Source: Euonymus europaeus (taxonomy: Eukaryota > Streptophyta > Magnoliopsida > Celastrales > Celastraceae). Taken from it: 64,000 nt of DNA. The notes under the pieces are model-generated. The model did not search any database. It saw only the letters and a list, made by a program, of their open reading frames with translations, and was not told the DNA's origin. Shown piece after piece: positions 48,212-60,200 of the stretch. The stretch spans positions 1,183,001 to 1,247,000 of the forward strand of contig OY756957.1 of the NCBI GenBank assembly GCA_963580455.1, given 5' to 3'. The position numbers were made by a program, and so were the translations under genes. Position 1 is the first letter of the stretch, and every line of letters starts with the position of its first letter.

Positions 48212-48332
48212 TCGAATTCTGGAACTGGAAGCTGACAGAAAGATAAGTAAGCACGCAAAAGCAAATGTATGCATTTATACAAATACCTTGTGTGTGCTCA
48301 CTCTCTTCTGTCAATTTCTATGTCCAGATCAA
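48212..48332 (-). ncRNA. MIR156: MIR156 precursor hairpin
   Basis: The minus strand at 48313-48294 reads TGACAGAAGAGAGTGAGCAC, which is identical to the canonical 20-nt miR156 of land plants. About 40 bases downstream, 48254-48232 reads gtgcttacttatctttctgtcag, which pairs with it as the star arm with few mismatches. The stem extends outward: tctggac (48328-48322) faces gttccaga (48226-48219). The loop between the arms is about 40 nt. miR156 guides cleavage and repression of SPL transcription-factor mRNAs and sets the juvenile-to-adult phase change. The gene lies on the same strand as the CIPK gene at 30.5-31.8 kb. The precursor ends are approximate. Confidence 0.95.
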
Positions 48333-48589
48333 TAGCAAGAACAACACAACGACGAAGAAGAAAGACAAACAATCACGATCTGCATAATAAAGGTGATCTA
48401 TATCCGGAAAGGAAAACAAAAAGCATTCTCGTAACAAGAAGAAAAAATAGCTAGATCGAGGAACCTAACAACGTTTTTGCAGGCATAAATCGGTCAGATC
48501 TGAGAAAGCCAAACGATACGGAAATTATGTTACCAAAAATCAACAAATTAGGGTTTGATCTGTAAACCGCAGAGAAAAAAAAACGCCGA

Positions 48590-48960
48590 ATCAATCCCTT
48601 CCGTTCACTCTCTCTCTCTCTCTCTCCGCCCCCTTTCTCTCTCTGTCATGCAAAGCGTCCAGGTGTCGGAGCGACGAGTACAGGTGTCCTCTTCGCCTCT
48701 CTTTATCGCGCATAACAAATCGAACAGTAACGTTTCGGGCACTGAACATGAAACGATTACATCTAAACAACAAGAGCAAAAAAGTAACGGAGACACACAT
48801 GCATTAAGAGAGTGAAAACCACGACGAATCGGAAGGGAAGAGAAGAGAAGAGAAAGAGAGAGAACGATCATCTTCGTGCAATCGTGATTGGAATCGGATG
48901 GTCTTCTGCCTAAAATCGCTGCTGTTTTGCTGGTAAAAAATGATGCCCACTGTGCCCTAT
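48590..48960 (-). promoter_or_regulatory. Likely 5' leader of the MIR156 primary transcript
   Basis: Read on the minus strand, 48895-48820 is rich in tctct/cttctc, as in plant leaders near transcription starts, and the region lies 250-600 bp upstream of the hairpin. A GA tract on this strand (48627-48607) follows. Overlapping open frames of up to 178 codons here are low-complexity and do not look like a protein. No TATA box was assigned. Confidence 0.4.
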
Positions 48961-49866
48961 GTAGGCGTCCCTTGCCTTTGCGTTGTGTGTGCGTCTGAGA
49001 TAAGTTAAATAAATAAATAATTAAATTAAATTGATTTAACAAATAACTTCGTTCTAGAACCCATAAGCGATAGGGAGAGAGGTGTACATTGGTTGGGAGA
49101 ACGTGTTGATTTCGTGGGCATATACCTCTCGATTGGATCAAAGTATGTTTGATCGCGTATAAATTAACGAATAAATTGTATAATATATAATTATTAAATA
49201 AATTATAAAGTATTTAATAAATTTTAATAACATATAAATTATTAATTTATTACCAGGGATATGCTCTGATTACTTTACAGCCGCTGATTTGACTGCTATT
49301 TTGCCCTGCCGTCGATCCAACAATCCATCACCATCACGGGTGGGTGGGGTCACATTCTCTCCGTCTTGGGAATTGAGACCAAGATAGGACTGCGTCTCTT
49401 TCGGAAACATAAACTTTCTGTTTAATTAAATACATCTTTTTTTTTTGTTTAATTAAATAAATCTTGAAATGTATGTAAATACGAAAGAAGTTACTTAGGG
49501 CAACCACATTGCTAGCTCTCTCTCTCATTGCTCCATCTTTATTACACAAAAGTGGTCACACATACATAAACACATCGGCATGACACGTCTTTTAATACAA
49601 TTATCATCATCAAAATATATCTTCTAATATAATATTTTTATTATTCAAAAGTCAAGCACATTCATTTATTCCATAATTTCTACACTAAAATTAATATTCA
49701 ATTCCACATCTATTATTCAAAAATAAGCCACATACCCGATCTTATCAGCAAAACATATTTTTTAATATAGTCACATCTCTTAATAACATTTGTTGTTGGT
49801 GGTTGCCCTTATCACAGCTATATATGCTAATAATAATGTACATGCACACACCATGCTAAATATAAA

Positions 49867-50096
49867 CTCCCTCCGTCCCATTTTAATTGTCTCCTTCACT
49901 TTTTCACACAGTTTAAGAAAGTATTTAATTTAATTTCACTTTGACGTTTATACCCTTATTTATAATGTGCATGGTTATTGAGTTTTTCAAGTTAAGGGTA
50001 AAATGATAAAAAAATAGCTTTTATTAATTGAAATGAACGTGTATTTTGAAACATCCCAAAAAAGAATAAAGGACAATTAAAATGGGACGGATGAAG
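49867..50096. mobile_element. Stowaway-like MITE (Tc1/mariner)
   Basis: The left end at 49867 (ctccctccgtcccattttaa, then ttgtc) and the right end (gacaattaaaatgggacgga, then tgaag, to 50096) are near-perfect inverted repeats of about 25 bp. The ctccctccgtccc terminus is characteristic of Stowaway MITEs in many plants. A ta dinucleotide follows the right end; the left flank has aa, so the target duplication is imperfect. It is about 230 bp and non-coding. Confidence 0.88.
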
Positions 50097-50099
50097 TAT

Positions 50100-51890
50100 A
50101 TGCTACATGCGAGTATGTGACATTCCATTTCGTAATAAATAATTTAATCGATGACATTTGCCCCTTGTATTAAAATTTAATAATTAAACTTAGTGTCCGT
50201 AAATACCAAGAAAATTTCACACAGTAACCCTTGAACATGTTTGGTTTTTAAGATGCATGTATTAAATTTTCATGTCTGGCCAAGTGGGTGGGGGACCGAT
50301 TCAGTGTCACCCTAACTTTTGATGACCTATTAAACAACATCATGGCCGTCCACCGTTTCACGGACTACTCATGATTGAGATCAAATTAAAATGTCGTGGC
50401 GATGCATTGAGTTTTAATTTAAATTATTCTATGTTCATGTGAAAAATAAAAAATTATGCACTCAGTCATCAAGTCTGAGCTTAAATTCATGTACAATCTC
50501 CAAACGACAGGCATGTATACTAGGTGAGTTGCCCTTCGACATAAAATAAAAAAAAACATTGTTAATAAATGGCACACAAAATATCTATAGATGGTACCCT
50601 ATATATGTCTGCAAAATGATACACAATAGTCTACCAATTATTATTACCATATATAGATCGATGTTTTTGTCTATCTAGCGGTAAACCTAAATTTTAGATT
50701 TTCCTAAAATATTTTATGAGTGAAATTTTACATGATTCTTAGTTTTGAGTATCAATATATATTTTTGATAATATTGAGTATTAATATTTTTTGTTAATTC
50801 ATAAAATACAATTAATTATACACTTATTATTATCGTAATTATTCAGTGCAATGAAATGAAGATATATGCATTTTATCTAGCAAGTATATAGTATTATTTA
50901 TCAGATTAATATCATTATTATTCATAAAAAAATATTATTATTCACCTTGAAATGTGTGATCAATGTCCATGAATGTGTGATTGTCTTTTCAATCTTTTCA
51001 ATACGATCAACGGATCTACTACCCTTATCCCGAAATCATCGAAGTCAAGGGGGAAGATTGTTTTTTTTTTCCTTAAAATTATTTTTTACATATATATTTT
51101 TTTTAAAAGTATGAATTCCAACAATTAATTTCACAAAAGTTAAATTACACCACGAGATTAGCAGCTTAGAAAAATATAAACCGAAGCCCAGAAAAAACAC
51201 ATCCAAATCAAAAAACAACAAAAAATATTGTCATGTATCCGCATAACGTATACATAGTAGTGTTAAACATTGCAGACTAGTAAATCTCATAGTATCTCAC
51301 ACACGTCACATAATTATTTCTTTATTATAACACAACCAAATGACTTATTCCATCCATTATTATAAACACAATGAAATCTCATATATTTAAGTCTGAGATT
51401 TTATTTTTTTGGAAAAAATATATTTTTAGACATTCAAACTCAATACCAAACAGTGTCGCGCCTAATCAATCAAAAATAGTTTTTCACGGATTTATTTAAA
51501 AGGGACAGTTCATGAACTACAGTCAAGCTGGATGAATTTATGAATGCATGTCTACATGACAATGACTAGGGTTCCCACGAAAAAAAAAACAAAGGAAAAG
51601 ATAAATGTAGAGAAGCATATGAGAGTTCAGCCAAAGGACACAAATCAGGTGCGTGTCGTCCCCATTTTATGAAATCAAACTACCGTATCAACATTTGACC
51701 ATAAAATGGATGTATCAGAGATAGAAATTTAGGGGTACAAAGACAAAAGAGCTTATGCATCCCAGATTTTTCTTGCGTAGTTATGTTCACTTAGATGATT
51801 AATGTTTTATTATGATCCTGGATCTCATGTTCAAATGTTGTTGCAGTTCGATAACTTGGAGTTCATAAGTCAAAATAACTCATCATGGCA
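50100..51890. other. Intergenic DNA
   Basis: AT-rich sequence without a recognised gene, RNA or element boundary. Confidence 0.5.
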
Positions 51891-51899
51891 TTTACTCTC

Positions 51900-52645
51900 C
51901 TGCTCTATCTATCAGGGCTTGGATGACCAGCTTGATAGATATCCTCAATTCTCATGATTGGGGGCTACTGTTGTGCATTTTATATTTTATCTGATTTACT
52001 CGAAATAGAGTGGTGCATGGTGATCCTCTTCTCCCTTTTACTGAAATCTTCAACCAGGGTAAAGCTTTATTTGAGGCTTTCATCTCAAGTCCAAGATGTC
52101 CTGATACTCGAACAAGGATGCCACAGTAACAGATTCAAACATGGAGACGGCCTCCCCCTAATGGTTTCAAAATAAATGTTGATACTTCATGGATTTTGGG
52201 GGTTGACTGGGCGGGTGTGGGAGCTGTTGAGGGAGAAAGCTCAGGGAAAGTGAATTTTCGGCTTATAAACAAGCATCTCCAGCAGGTGGTCCTCTAACAA
52301 TAGAAGGCTTGGGTTTCCATTTTGGATTGCAGATGACTTCTCGCCTTGGGTGGACTTCTCCTCAAATCGAAGGCGATTCGCTGGAGATGGTGAAGTATCT
52401 ATCCAACAAAGTGGTTATTGATTCCCCTACAGGTTTTATTGTTCATGATCTGTATTCCATTATAAAGTCTTTGAATGCCCGTGTGTTATATGGTCCTAAA
52501 CACAACTGTGTTTAACTGATGCTCTAGCTAAGTTATGCGGATTCATACCACTTCATCTAGGGAGGAGTTCACCCCTCTTGGTCGAATTGCGTCTGAAGAC
52601 TACGAATTCTGGTTTATAAAATCAAGTTTTTCTCAACCAAAAAAA
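51900..52645 (+). mobile_element. LINE 3' fragment with RNase H-like domain
   Basis: With stops and frame changes the plus strand reads NRVVHGDPLLPFTEIFNQGK near 52000-52060, then RRPPPNGFKINVDTSW near 52145-52190. Later it reads MTSRLGWTSPQIEGDSLEMV and KYLSNKVV near 52330-52410. This order (linker after reverse transcriptase, then PPxGxxKxNVD, then EGDS) is that of the RNase H-like domain of plant LINE polyproteins. The fragment ends with an A-rich tail near 52640. It is 5'-truncated and decayed. Confidence 0.75.
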
Positions 52646-53323
52646 ACTCAAAATGGAACAATTTTGAACTTCAGTAACTGGAACATTTGTTGTCGAAAAT
52701 AAAACATAATTATTTTCTGATGACGACATGTTATATTAATCCCTAAATTATCTGTACTCCCAAAAAGCACTTCACATTTTCAAAATTTAAAAAATCAGAT
52801 CTAACGCACAACGAAAGTCCCAAGGGCCCAAATTGGGCTTTCTAAGTTTTCAAATCAGAATAAATGTCAAGCCCATGAAGATCTGCAACAAAGAATCCCT
52901 ACATTGCCGGTCCCCTTCGTCTCTCAAAAGTCAACCGACTCATGTATGCAGACTTTCTTGATTAGGGAAAAGGGAAACAGAACATTACCATATCACCAAG
53001 GAACCATATCACCAGGTACTTCTCAAAACTATTGTAAACAATACTAAAACCTCATTAGTTCCAACACACTATATATAACTCAATTTTCCATGAAAGTTTG
53101 ATATTGTATATGAAAACTGGTTTTCTCTTTAATAAAAACTAACCCCCCAAAGAAAGTAAATACTAGCTAAGCACAACAATGGAGGACCAAAAAACTAACC
53201 TACAACAATCTATAAACTAGACTAACAGGCTTCTGTGAACTGTGGAAATCTGAACCTTTCAGACTTTCTGCTTAAAACAATCTATGTCCTCTTTGGTGAT
53301 GCATTTTACTTTCCACGCTGTAG

Positions 53324-55359
53324 GTACTAACTGAAAAATGCCTGAACTTTTGGATTTCCCTAAAGACCTCGTGAGTTTGGATGCTTCAATTAAAGTACCC
53401 TCTCTCCTATCTATCTTCTGCTTGATTTTTGCAATATTTCAATTCTGTTACACTTGACATATGCTTAGCAGATAATTAATTTCCATGCAGATACAATTGA
53501 AATATTTGGCAGAGGAAATGCAAGCCATTAGTAAAGGGCTGGAGAAAGTTGTGTGGGAATTAACTGCCTCAGAAAATGATGGTCCAGTTTCAGAAAATTT
53601 TCGCCAGGTAATTCGTATAAATCAGCTATTCAGTTCTTCATTTTCATGGATGGGGCTTCTTCACATGATACTGCATGAAATTCCATCTGATATTTGTTGC
53701 ATTAATTTAAATTTTCAAGGTGCCCAATAAGCTTTGATTTCTATTTTATTTTATTTCTTTTAAAACATCAACTATTTCAGCTGGTTACTAAACAGCCTTT
53801 CGATGTAAACACCAAGGTCCGCACTCCAATAGGAAAGACAGTGTATCTTGTATCGCTTGTACCATTAAATGGTTAAGTAGGACTAAATTGATATTTACAC
53901 AATTCCATGTTGGCTGGTCTTAGTTGTGTTCAAAATTTTAGCCTCTTGAGCTTTTATAAATTATAATGGTAATTAGATACTTGGATCAGTGATGGAAGAA
54001 TTCAACTAACTTGCCCAACTTGGTGGCTGCTGATGCCAAGTTGATTGGTCAATTTACATTACTTCCTGTGGGATTAGACTCCTTTAGTCAAGGGAAATTA
54101 GGTTTCATTTTAAGTTGAAGCCCAACCAAAAATAGCACTGGGGTCATAAGCAAACGTGTAAAGTTTGACGAGCTAGGTTCATTTTCCATGCTGTATTAAA
54201 ATTATTTTGAACCCTAAATTCGGAGCATTTTCTTATATCTATCGCTTCCATATCTACCAAACATGGCACATGTATTCTCGAATAGCACTTCTTCGCTTGT
54301 ACTGAGACATTTTTCTCTTCAGAATGCCCCTGAATAGGGGTACATTTTGGAGCCCTTAATCTTAGTCGCAACCACCTCGTGGATTCGAAGATGTAAATCT
54401 ATGCATGGTGCATCGATTATTATTTCTGTTGTTCTAATAGTTTAACATAGCTAAGAAGGTCACCAAAAATGTGCACATATACTGATAACAAGTTTCTAGT
54501 CTTTTTTCTAAGAAGAGTCTTCTTGTAGTTCAATGACCTGAGATCCAAGTCCCCCGACTTTTTCTTAACACTTACTCTCACTACCATTTGGGGTGTTCAC
54601 AGCCTATATTCACGTAAATACTTCGCTCATCGACTGCTAAGCTAAAAGATGTCCAGAATCCTTGTTACTTAATATAAACTTTTAACTACTTGGATCTATA
54701 TATGTTTGTAACCTCTGATTTTATATTTTGATATCACTGATGCCAAATTTGTTCTCCTTGGAGGTGCTTAGTCTATGAAGGATTTCCTCAGTTTTGCTGA
54801 AAGTGAAGTAAGGTATTTGGCGTCACTTTACTCCGGTGTTGTAAGTATGCAATATCTGAGGGAGCTGCTTCTAAGTCACAAGAAATGCATGCTTTAATCG
54901 ACAATTATGAATTTTTTCCTTTTCAGGGTAGAAATGCAGATGCATTGGCTCTTTATTTCGGGGAAGATCCAGCTCGCTGTCCTTTTGAGCAAGGTAACCC
55001 TTCACTATTGACAATTTTGATTACTCAGCTTTCATTTTAAATGACAGTTGGATCTGTGGATTCTTCATCTCAGAAAAGTAGAAAACTGATGTTCCAAGCT
55101 TGAAATTTACTTTTATATATTCTGCGATAATGTGCTTGTTTCTTTTAAGTGTCTTGTTTCCTGTCTTTATTTCGAATTCTTCTTGCAGTTGTGTCTACTT
55201 TGCTCAATTTTGTGCGGATGTTTATTAAAGCGCGTGATGAAAACCTTAAGCAGTTGGAGCTTGAAAAGAAAAGGGCACAGAAGGAGGCAAAATGAAAAGT
55301 TGAAGATTAGTGCTCGTAGAAAGGAATCTGAATGCTTGGTACAGACTCCCATCAAATGA
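53324..55359 (+). pseudogene. Truncated class II formin fragment (copy B)
   Basis: Only the last five FH2 exons are present: 53324-53394, 53491-53607, 54772-54840, 54927-54993 and 55189-55359. The duplication starts in the preceding intron, so there is no promoter, start or N-terminal domain. Both single-base losses seen in copy A are shared, including the 71-nt exon and the early stop, so the gene was already broken when copied. One coding difference is visible in the last exon: copy B has KQLELEKK where copy A has KLLELEKK. Gln is the usual residue in formins, so copy B keeps the older state there, while copy A keeps the older VLAEK in the first exon. Confidence 0.92.
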
Positions 55360-55618
55360 TCAAGTGTTTCTGACCCTTTTGATTTGCACCAGCTGTGTTT
55401 TCATTTCGATAAAACTCCATTTTACACCATGAATGAAAGCTTTTTTCACAGGGCTGAGGACAAAGTCACATGACAAGATCTATAGATTTGAAAGAGCATT
55501 CTGACAGGAAAAGACAAGCGGTTAAGGAGAAAAGAAAAAGAAAGAGTAGATTATAGGGTTTCTTTTCCCTTTCTCTCTCTTTACACTTATACTAGAGTTT
55601 CTGAAATAATAGGCCGAG

Positions 55619-57102
55619 TCACTGCCTTGTTGGGTTGGCGAGGTCATTGATGGAGGCTGCTATTACTGCAGCTAGTGCTACTTTAAAGTTAGGATCTATA
55701 GCTAATGATGCTGCATGTTCTTCAATCCTTTTATGCTCTATGCTGTTGTAGTTTTCTAGGACATGTTGAGGTGGTCTTCTGGTCTCTTGATTGGAACCGG
55801 AAAGATTAAGGTCTAGGCTGAAGGGTGTTTTATCCTTGTCTTCACTGAGGATATTAGGCATGAAACCCATCGCCAATCTATTTGGTGAGGGTGAAGCTTG
55901 TCTTGGTGAACCATTGGGGGGATGGTTGTGTACTCCTTCATAAGTTGCAATAACAAAAGACTTGTCTTTCATGGATCTCTGAACCTAAAGAAACCCAAAA
56001 ATCATTAGAACAAATCTTACTGATAAAACAAGAAAAAATGATACTGAAATCTGGGTTTACCCGACAGTGCAACCAAGTGACACAAAAACTGCTTTTATGG
56101 CACTCTCAGATACGAGCACATAACGCTTAATCATATATATGTGTGTGTGTGTGTATTATATTCCTTCTTAATCATATATACATATATGTGTTCAGCTCTT
56201 CCGGATTCTGCAGTACTGTTCAGCTCTTCCGGATTCTTCTTAATCATAAATGTGTTCATGTATTGAACTCATCATATGTAGTAGGCTAATCAGCTTGCAT
56301 TGCAGGTGTTGTTTATGTTAGTTTCAGCTTTGTTTTTTATTTTTCTTGAGCATGATGCCTCTTCAGTCTTGAGCTTGATCCCTCCTTGTGGGACTAGTTT
56401 TCTTTCTTGTTTCGTTCATTTATTAAAATTTCTCCTTACTAATAAAAAAAAAAATACATGTGTGCGCGTGTGTTTTGATAGAATCGTTCTCATGTAACTT
56501 AGTAGTCCTTGTATATGCTTTCGTTAGATGCATAGTTTAAGATAATGCTTTGAAGCCATACATACTTTCTTTTTGGCAGGGCATTCGGGGGCCTTGGAGC
56601 ATCTGTAATAGGCTCGAGGAGATGGATTATCTTTGGTAACCTTCTGTCCATATTTTCTCCATTGATATCCATCTTTCACAACCTGAAATATATCACAACA
56701 AAAGAGTTTTATTATACCTGGGAACCAATAGTACTTTTGTAGCTGTTTTAACATATTGTAGGAAACTTACTAGGCTCTTGTCCGTGGCATCAGCTTTGAC
56801 AAATACTTGTGATGGCTTCTTGTCTACCGGAACTTCTGTCCCTTGCTCTCTTTCTTGAATATAGGCTTGAAGACTGTTGTATCTACTGCTCATGACTTCA
56901 ACCATGAATCGAAGAGCTTGGTTCTCTTTCCGACCACGCTCCAACTCTTCTTTGAGTTCTTCCACCTCCTTTTTCTGATACCATGCATGTTGAATATTAA
57001 TTTTACACAACGAAGATATAAATGTTGTCACATATATATATATATAGAGAGAGAGAGAGAGCCGTTTATTACCTTTCCTTGGTAAGAGGTTGAAGCAGCC
57101 AT
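55619..57102 (-). CDS. WRKY transcription factor, group IIa (copy B)
   Basis: Exons 57102-57073, 56974-56771, 56682-56566 and 55984-55619 encode a 238-aa protein with the same sequence as copy A in every exon that I compared. All splice sites and about 10 kb of surrounding sequence are kept, including more than 6 kb upstream, so this copy should have the same promoter as the first. It has the same zipper, WRKYGQK, C-x5-C and HNH features and the same unusually short first exon. If the duplication is real, the locus carries two identical regulators and dosage may be doubled. If it is an assembly artefact, the two are alleles. Confidence 0.92.
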
Positions 57103-57257
57103 TGAAGTAGCTTCAATATGGATAAGTTGATGACCAGAAACACTTTTTTATATGTGAATAATTCTGTGTACGAATATAGTAGGTGGAATCAAAAGGAGGA
57201 ATAGAACTTGGACTTTGTTTACATGTTGGAAGGTAGTGACAGACTACAAGACTCAAG

Positions 57258-57294
<37 letters not shown>

Positions 57295-60200
57295 CTTTTC
57301 AAAAAAAAAAAAAAAAGTCTTCTCTCTTTTTATTTTTAATTTATAAAAAAAGTTTTTATTTTTGTGAACAGTTGAATTTAAGTCTGATGAGTCAAAGGTT
57401 TTACACACAAAGGAAATGTTTTTCCCATTTTCTCATCTGCCAGATCATTAAGCCTAACAACTATCATTAGTGTGTAATGGGATTTTTCAAATTGTCGTCT
57501 AATTAGATAATGACAACACAATCTTAATAATAAACCTCACAGTTTCATTGTGAATGTTCAAGACGACAATGATAGAATGGGGATTACTGCAAATTCTTAT
57601 AATAAGACGACTTGGAAAATCACCCCAAGTCATCGTAACTTAACAACATTTACCGTATTTACTCTACTTGTCGTTTCTGCTTTTTTTTATTCCCAAATAT
57701 GTAGTTCTAGTTATGTACATAAACGATAGGAGCTTAGGAAGGATCATTTGGGTTTTCATGGTACTTGATTAGGGTTAATTAAGTGGGCCAAGCCAGTCAA
57801 TTTCAATAGACGCCTAATGGGCCCTTGAGGTGTCTTTTATTGAGCATGCGGCCATGTTAGGTGGGTCCACTTAGCCCAAATTTATTGGGCTTTTCTGAAG
57901 TTGCCCAAACCCTTCTACAAGGGGAGAAATTGTGCAAACTTTCGGAATTCCAATCACATCGATCGAAATCTCAAAGTCGACAAAAACTAGATACCTCAGA
58001 GAAATTTCAAACGTAACCCAAAAATGAAGTTGGTGCTGCCGTGCTGGTGGGTTTGTAGGATCCAGTCATACTCTTATCAATACCTTAAACTTTCCTATTT
58101 TGGATTTGCAAAACAAAAGAAAACTCATCTTTTGGCTAAAATAAGGTCACAATCATGACATAATGGACCGCCACAGACTTTGATTCCACAGGAAAAAAGT
58201 TACATATATCAAATGGCAAAAGACCCTTCAAAGCAACGAAGTCTGTCTTGTGTTAATCAATAGTTATGATCTTAGAATGATCAATTAGTGATATGGTTTG
58301 TAAACCAATCAAACATCCCAAGTCTCAACGCTTGATCAGTTATGTCGTCCGTTTTGACCTATTTGTTTCCCGTAAATATATAACATCTACATGATTTGGT
58401 TCATTCGAACAGTCTCACTTAATGATATTTAACTTCAGAAAAGACATCAATTGATTTTAATCACTGGGATGATTTAATTTGTCATTTACGATGTGAAACT
58501 TTAAGTCGCAACAAAATTCGTGCAGATCCAAGTGAATGATATCTTAAGTGGTTTGGGTCGATCTCTCACCTCCTTTCCAAATTATAACACCCCATTTCGT
58601 ACGATTTGATTGCAAATGGTAAATAATAGTGAAATAGACCATAACACAAATTCACCAACTACCTCGTCACTCAACTAGTCATCAACCCTTTAGCCATTAA
58701 CGCGTGATCATGAAATCAATACATGACGTACGCATGGATGACGAACCCATGTTTGCATCATCAATCGACAACTATTCAATACGTGACCAACATATCTGTT
58801 CCACCACTAATTTATAGTCAACTTTAAATTGCTGGAAGAAGTTTAGCAACATTTTCTACTTAAAGACTTCAAGTCCATCACTCACCACTCAAAGAACCAG
58901 CCAACACGTATATAACATGCTTTCTAGAAAATCAAGATTATTTTCCTGACCTGCCAAACAGTAAAAACATTATGATTAGGACTAGAAAAACATGTCGACC
59001 GTGTTGTTTTATCCACTGTTCAAAGTTCAAACATCCGTGACCGACCCAAAAATTGGAATTATTGGGATATAAAATATTAATAATGCGAGGATTTGAGAGT
59101 AGTGTCTCCATTTTTTTTAATCTTTATGTCATGACTCATGAATTCACGATTCCTGGATATAGATCACAAAAATAAAAACATATTAATAATACTGCAAAAA
59201 ATTAAGAAAACACATAGTAATGTTAATATATGATGGATTTACACAATAAAAGGGTTGTGTGGGCTTATGACTTAAGACAACTGTTTAGCAAACTGTGTTA
59301 ATGGAGGTCTATAATTTTTTTAATTGGGGGTCTACCCTCCTTAGACAACAGCAATGATATCATTTCGTTGGGCTAGCAAACAAATATTTTGGATCCCATT
59401 TATATTATATAAAATTCAAATCACACACATCTCTAAATACAGTTACATCAACAAAACACGTTTTCTCAATACAGTCACATCAGTAAAAACATAAATTCCT
59501 TGACATTTTTTTCTCCCAATTTTAGTCAAGCCAACTAATTTTTTTTATCTTTCATTTATCACTATCAAATTTACGTCAAAATCAAGACTAAGTCTCATAT
59601 TTATTGTAAAAAATCAAGTCACATCATCATCGGAATCATCAGAACACATATTTCAATACAACTACTTCCCCCTCCCTTTCTTCTTTCTTCCATTGTTTTC
59701 ATCCTCCCTCTTTTCCAGTTTCTCTTTTATTCCTTATGTTTCCTTTCTTCTCCTTTCTTCTTCCCCTCCATTTTCATCTCTTCTTTCCTCTTTCTCTATT
59801 CTTCTGTTTTGTTTGCTTTTACTCGTTTTTTCATGTTTCTAATAAAGTGGAAGTGAAGCATCCTCGGATCTCTGCAGCGGATGTGTATTGGTGGCAGAAA
59901 GTGCAGATCTGGCACCCATTCTTTCAGATATGGATTTGGGCTGTTCTTATGGAATTCATGCGGCTGTCGGCGCCCATCTTGTTGTGTACTACCCTTCGTA
60001 TGGTAGCAGTGTCTAGATCTGGCCTTTGTAGGCTATGTGGTGGTGTTGATCTTGTATTTTCAACTATGATATTTTCTTTTGTAGATTTCTTTGGTTGTTT
60101 ATTATTCCCTGATTTAATCTCCCCTATGTGGGAGTGGTTGTTCTCACTTTGGGTGAGTTGTTTTACCTCTTTAGGAGGTTTGTTCTGCCTTTTTAGGAGG

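Noticed and set aside
48605..49141. 178-codon open frame on the minus strand
   Set aside because: It runs through C/T-rich leader-like sequence and a GA microsatellite, has no domain, and overlaps the likely MIR156 leader.
53324..55359. A second functional formin
   Set aside because: Only the last five exons are present and the frame-breaking losses of copy A are shared.
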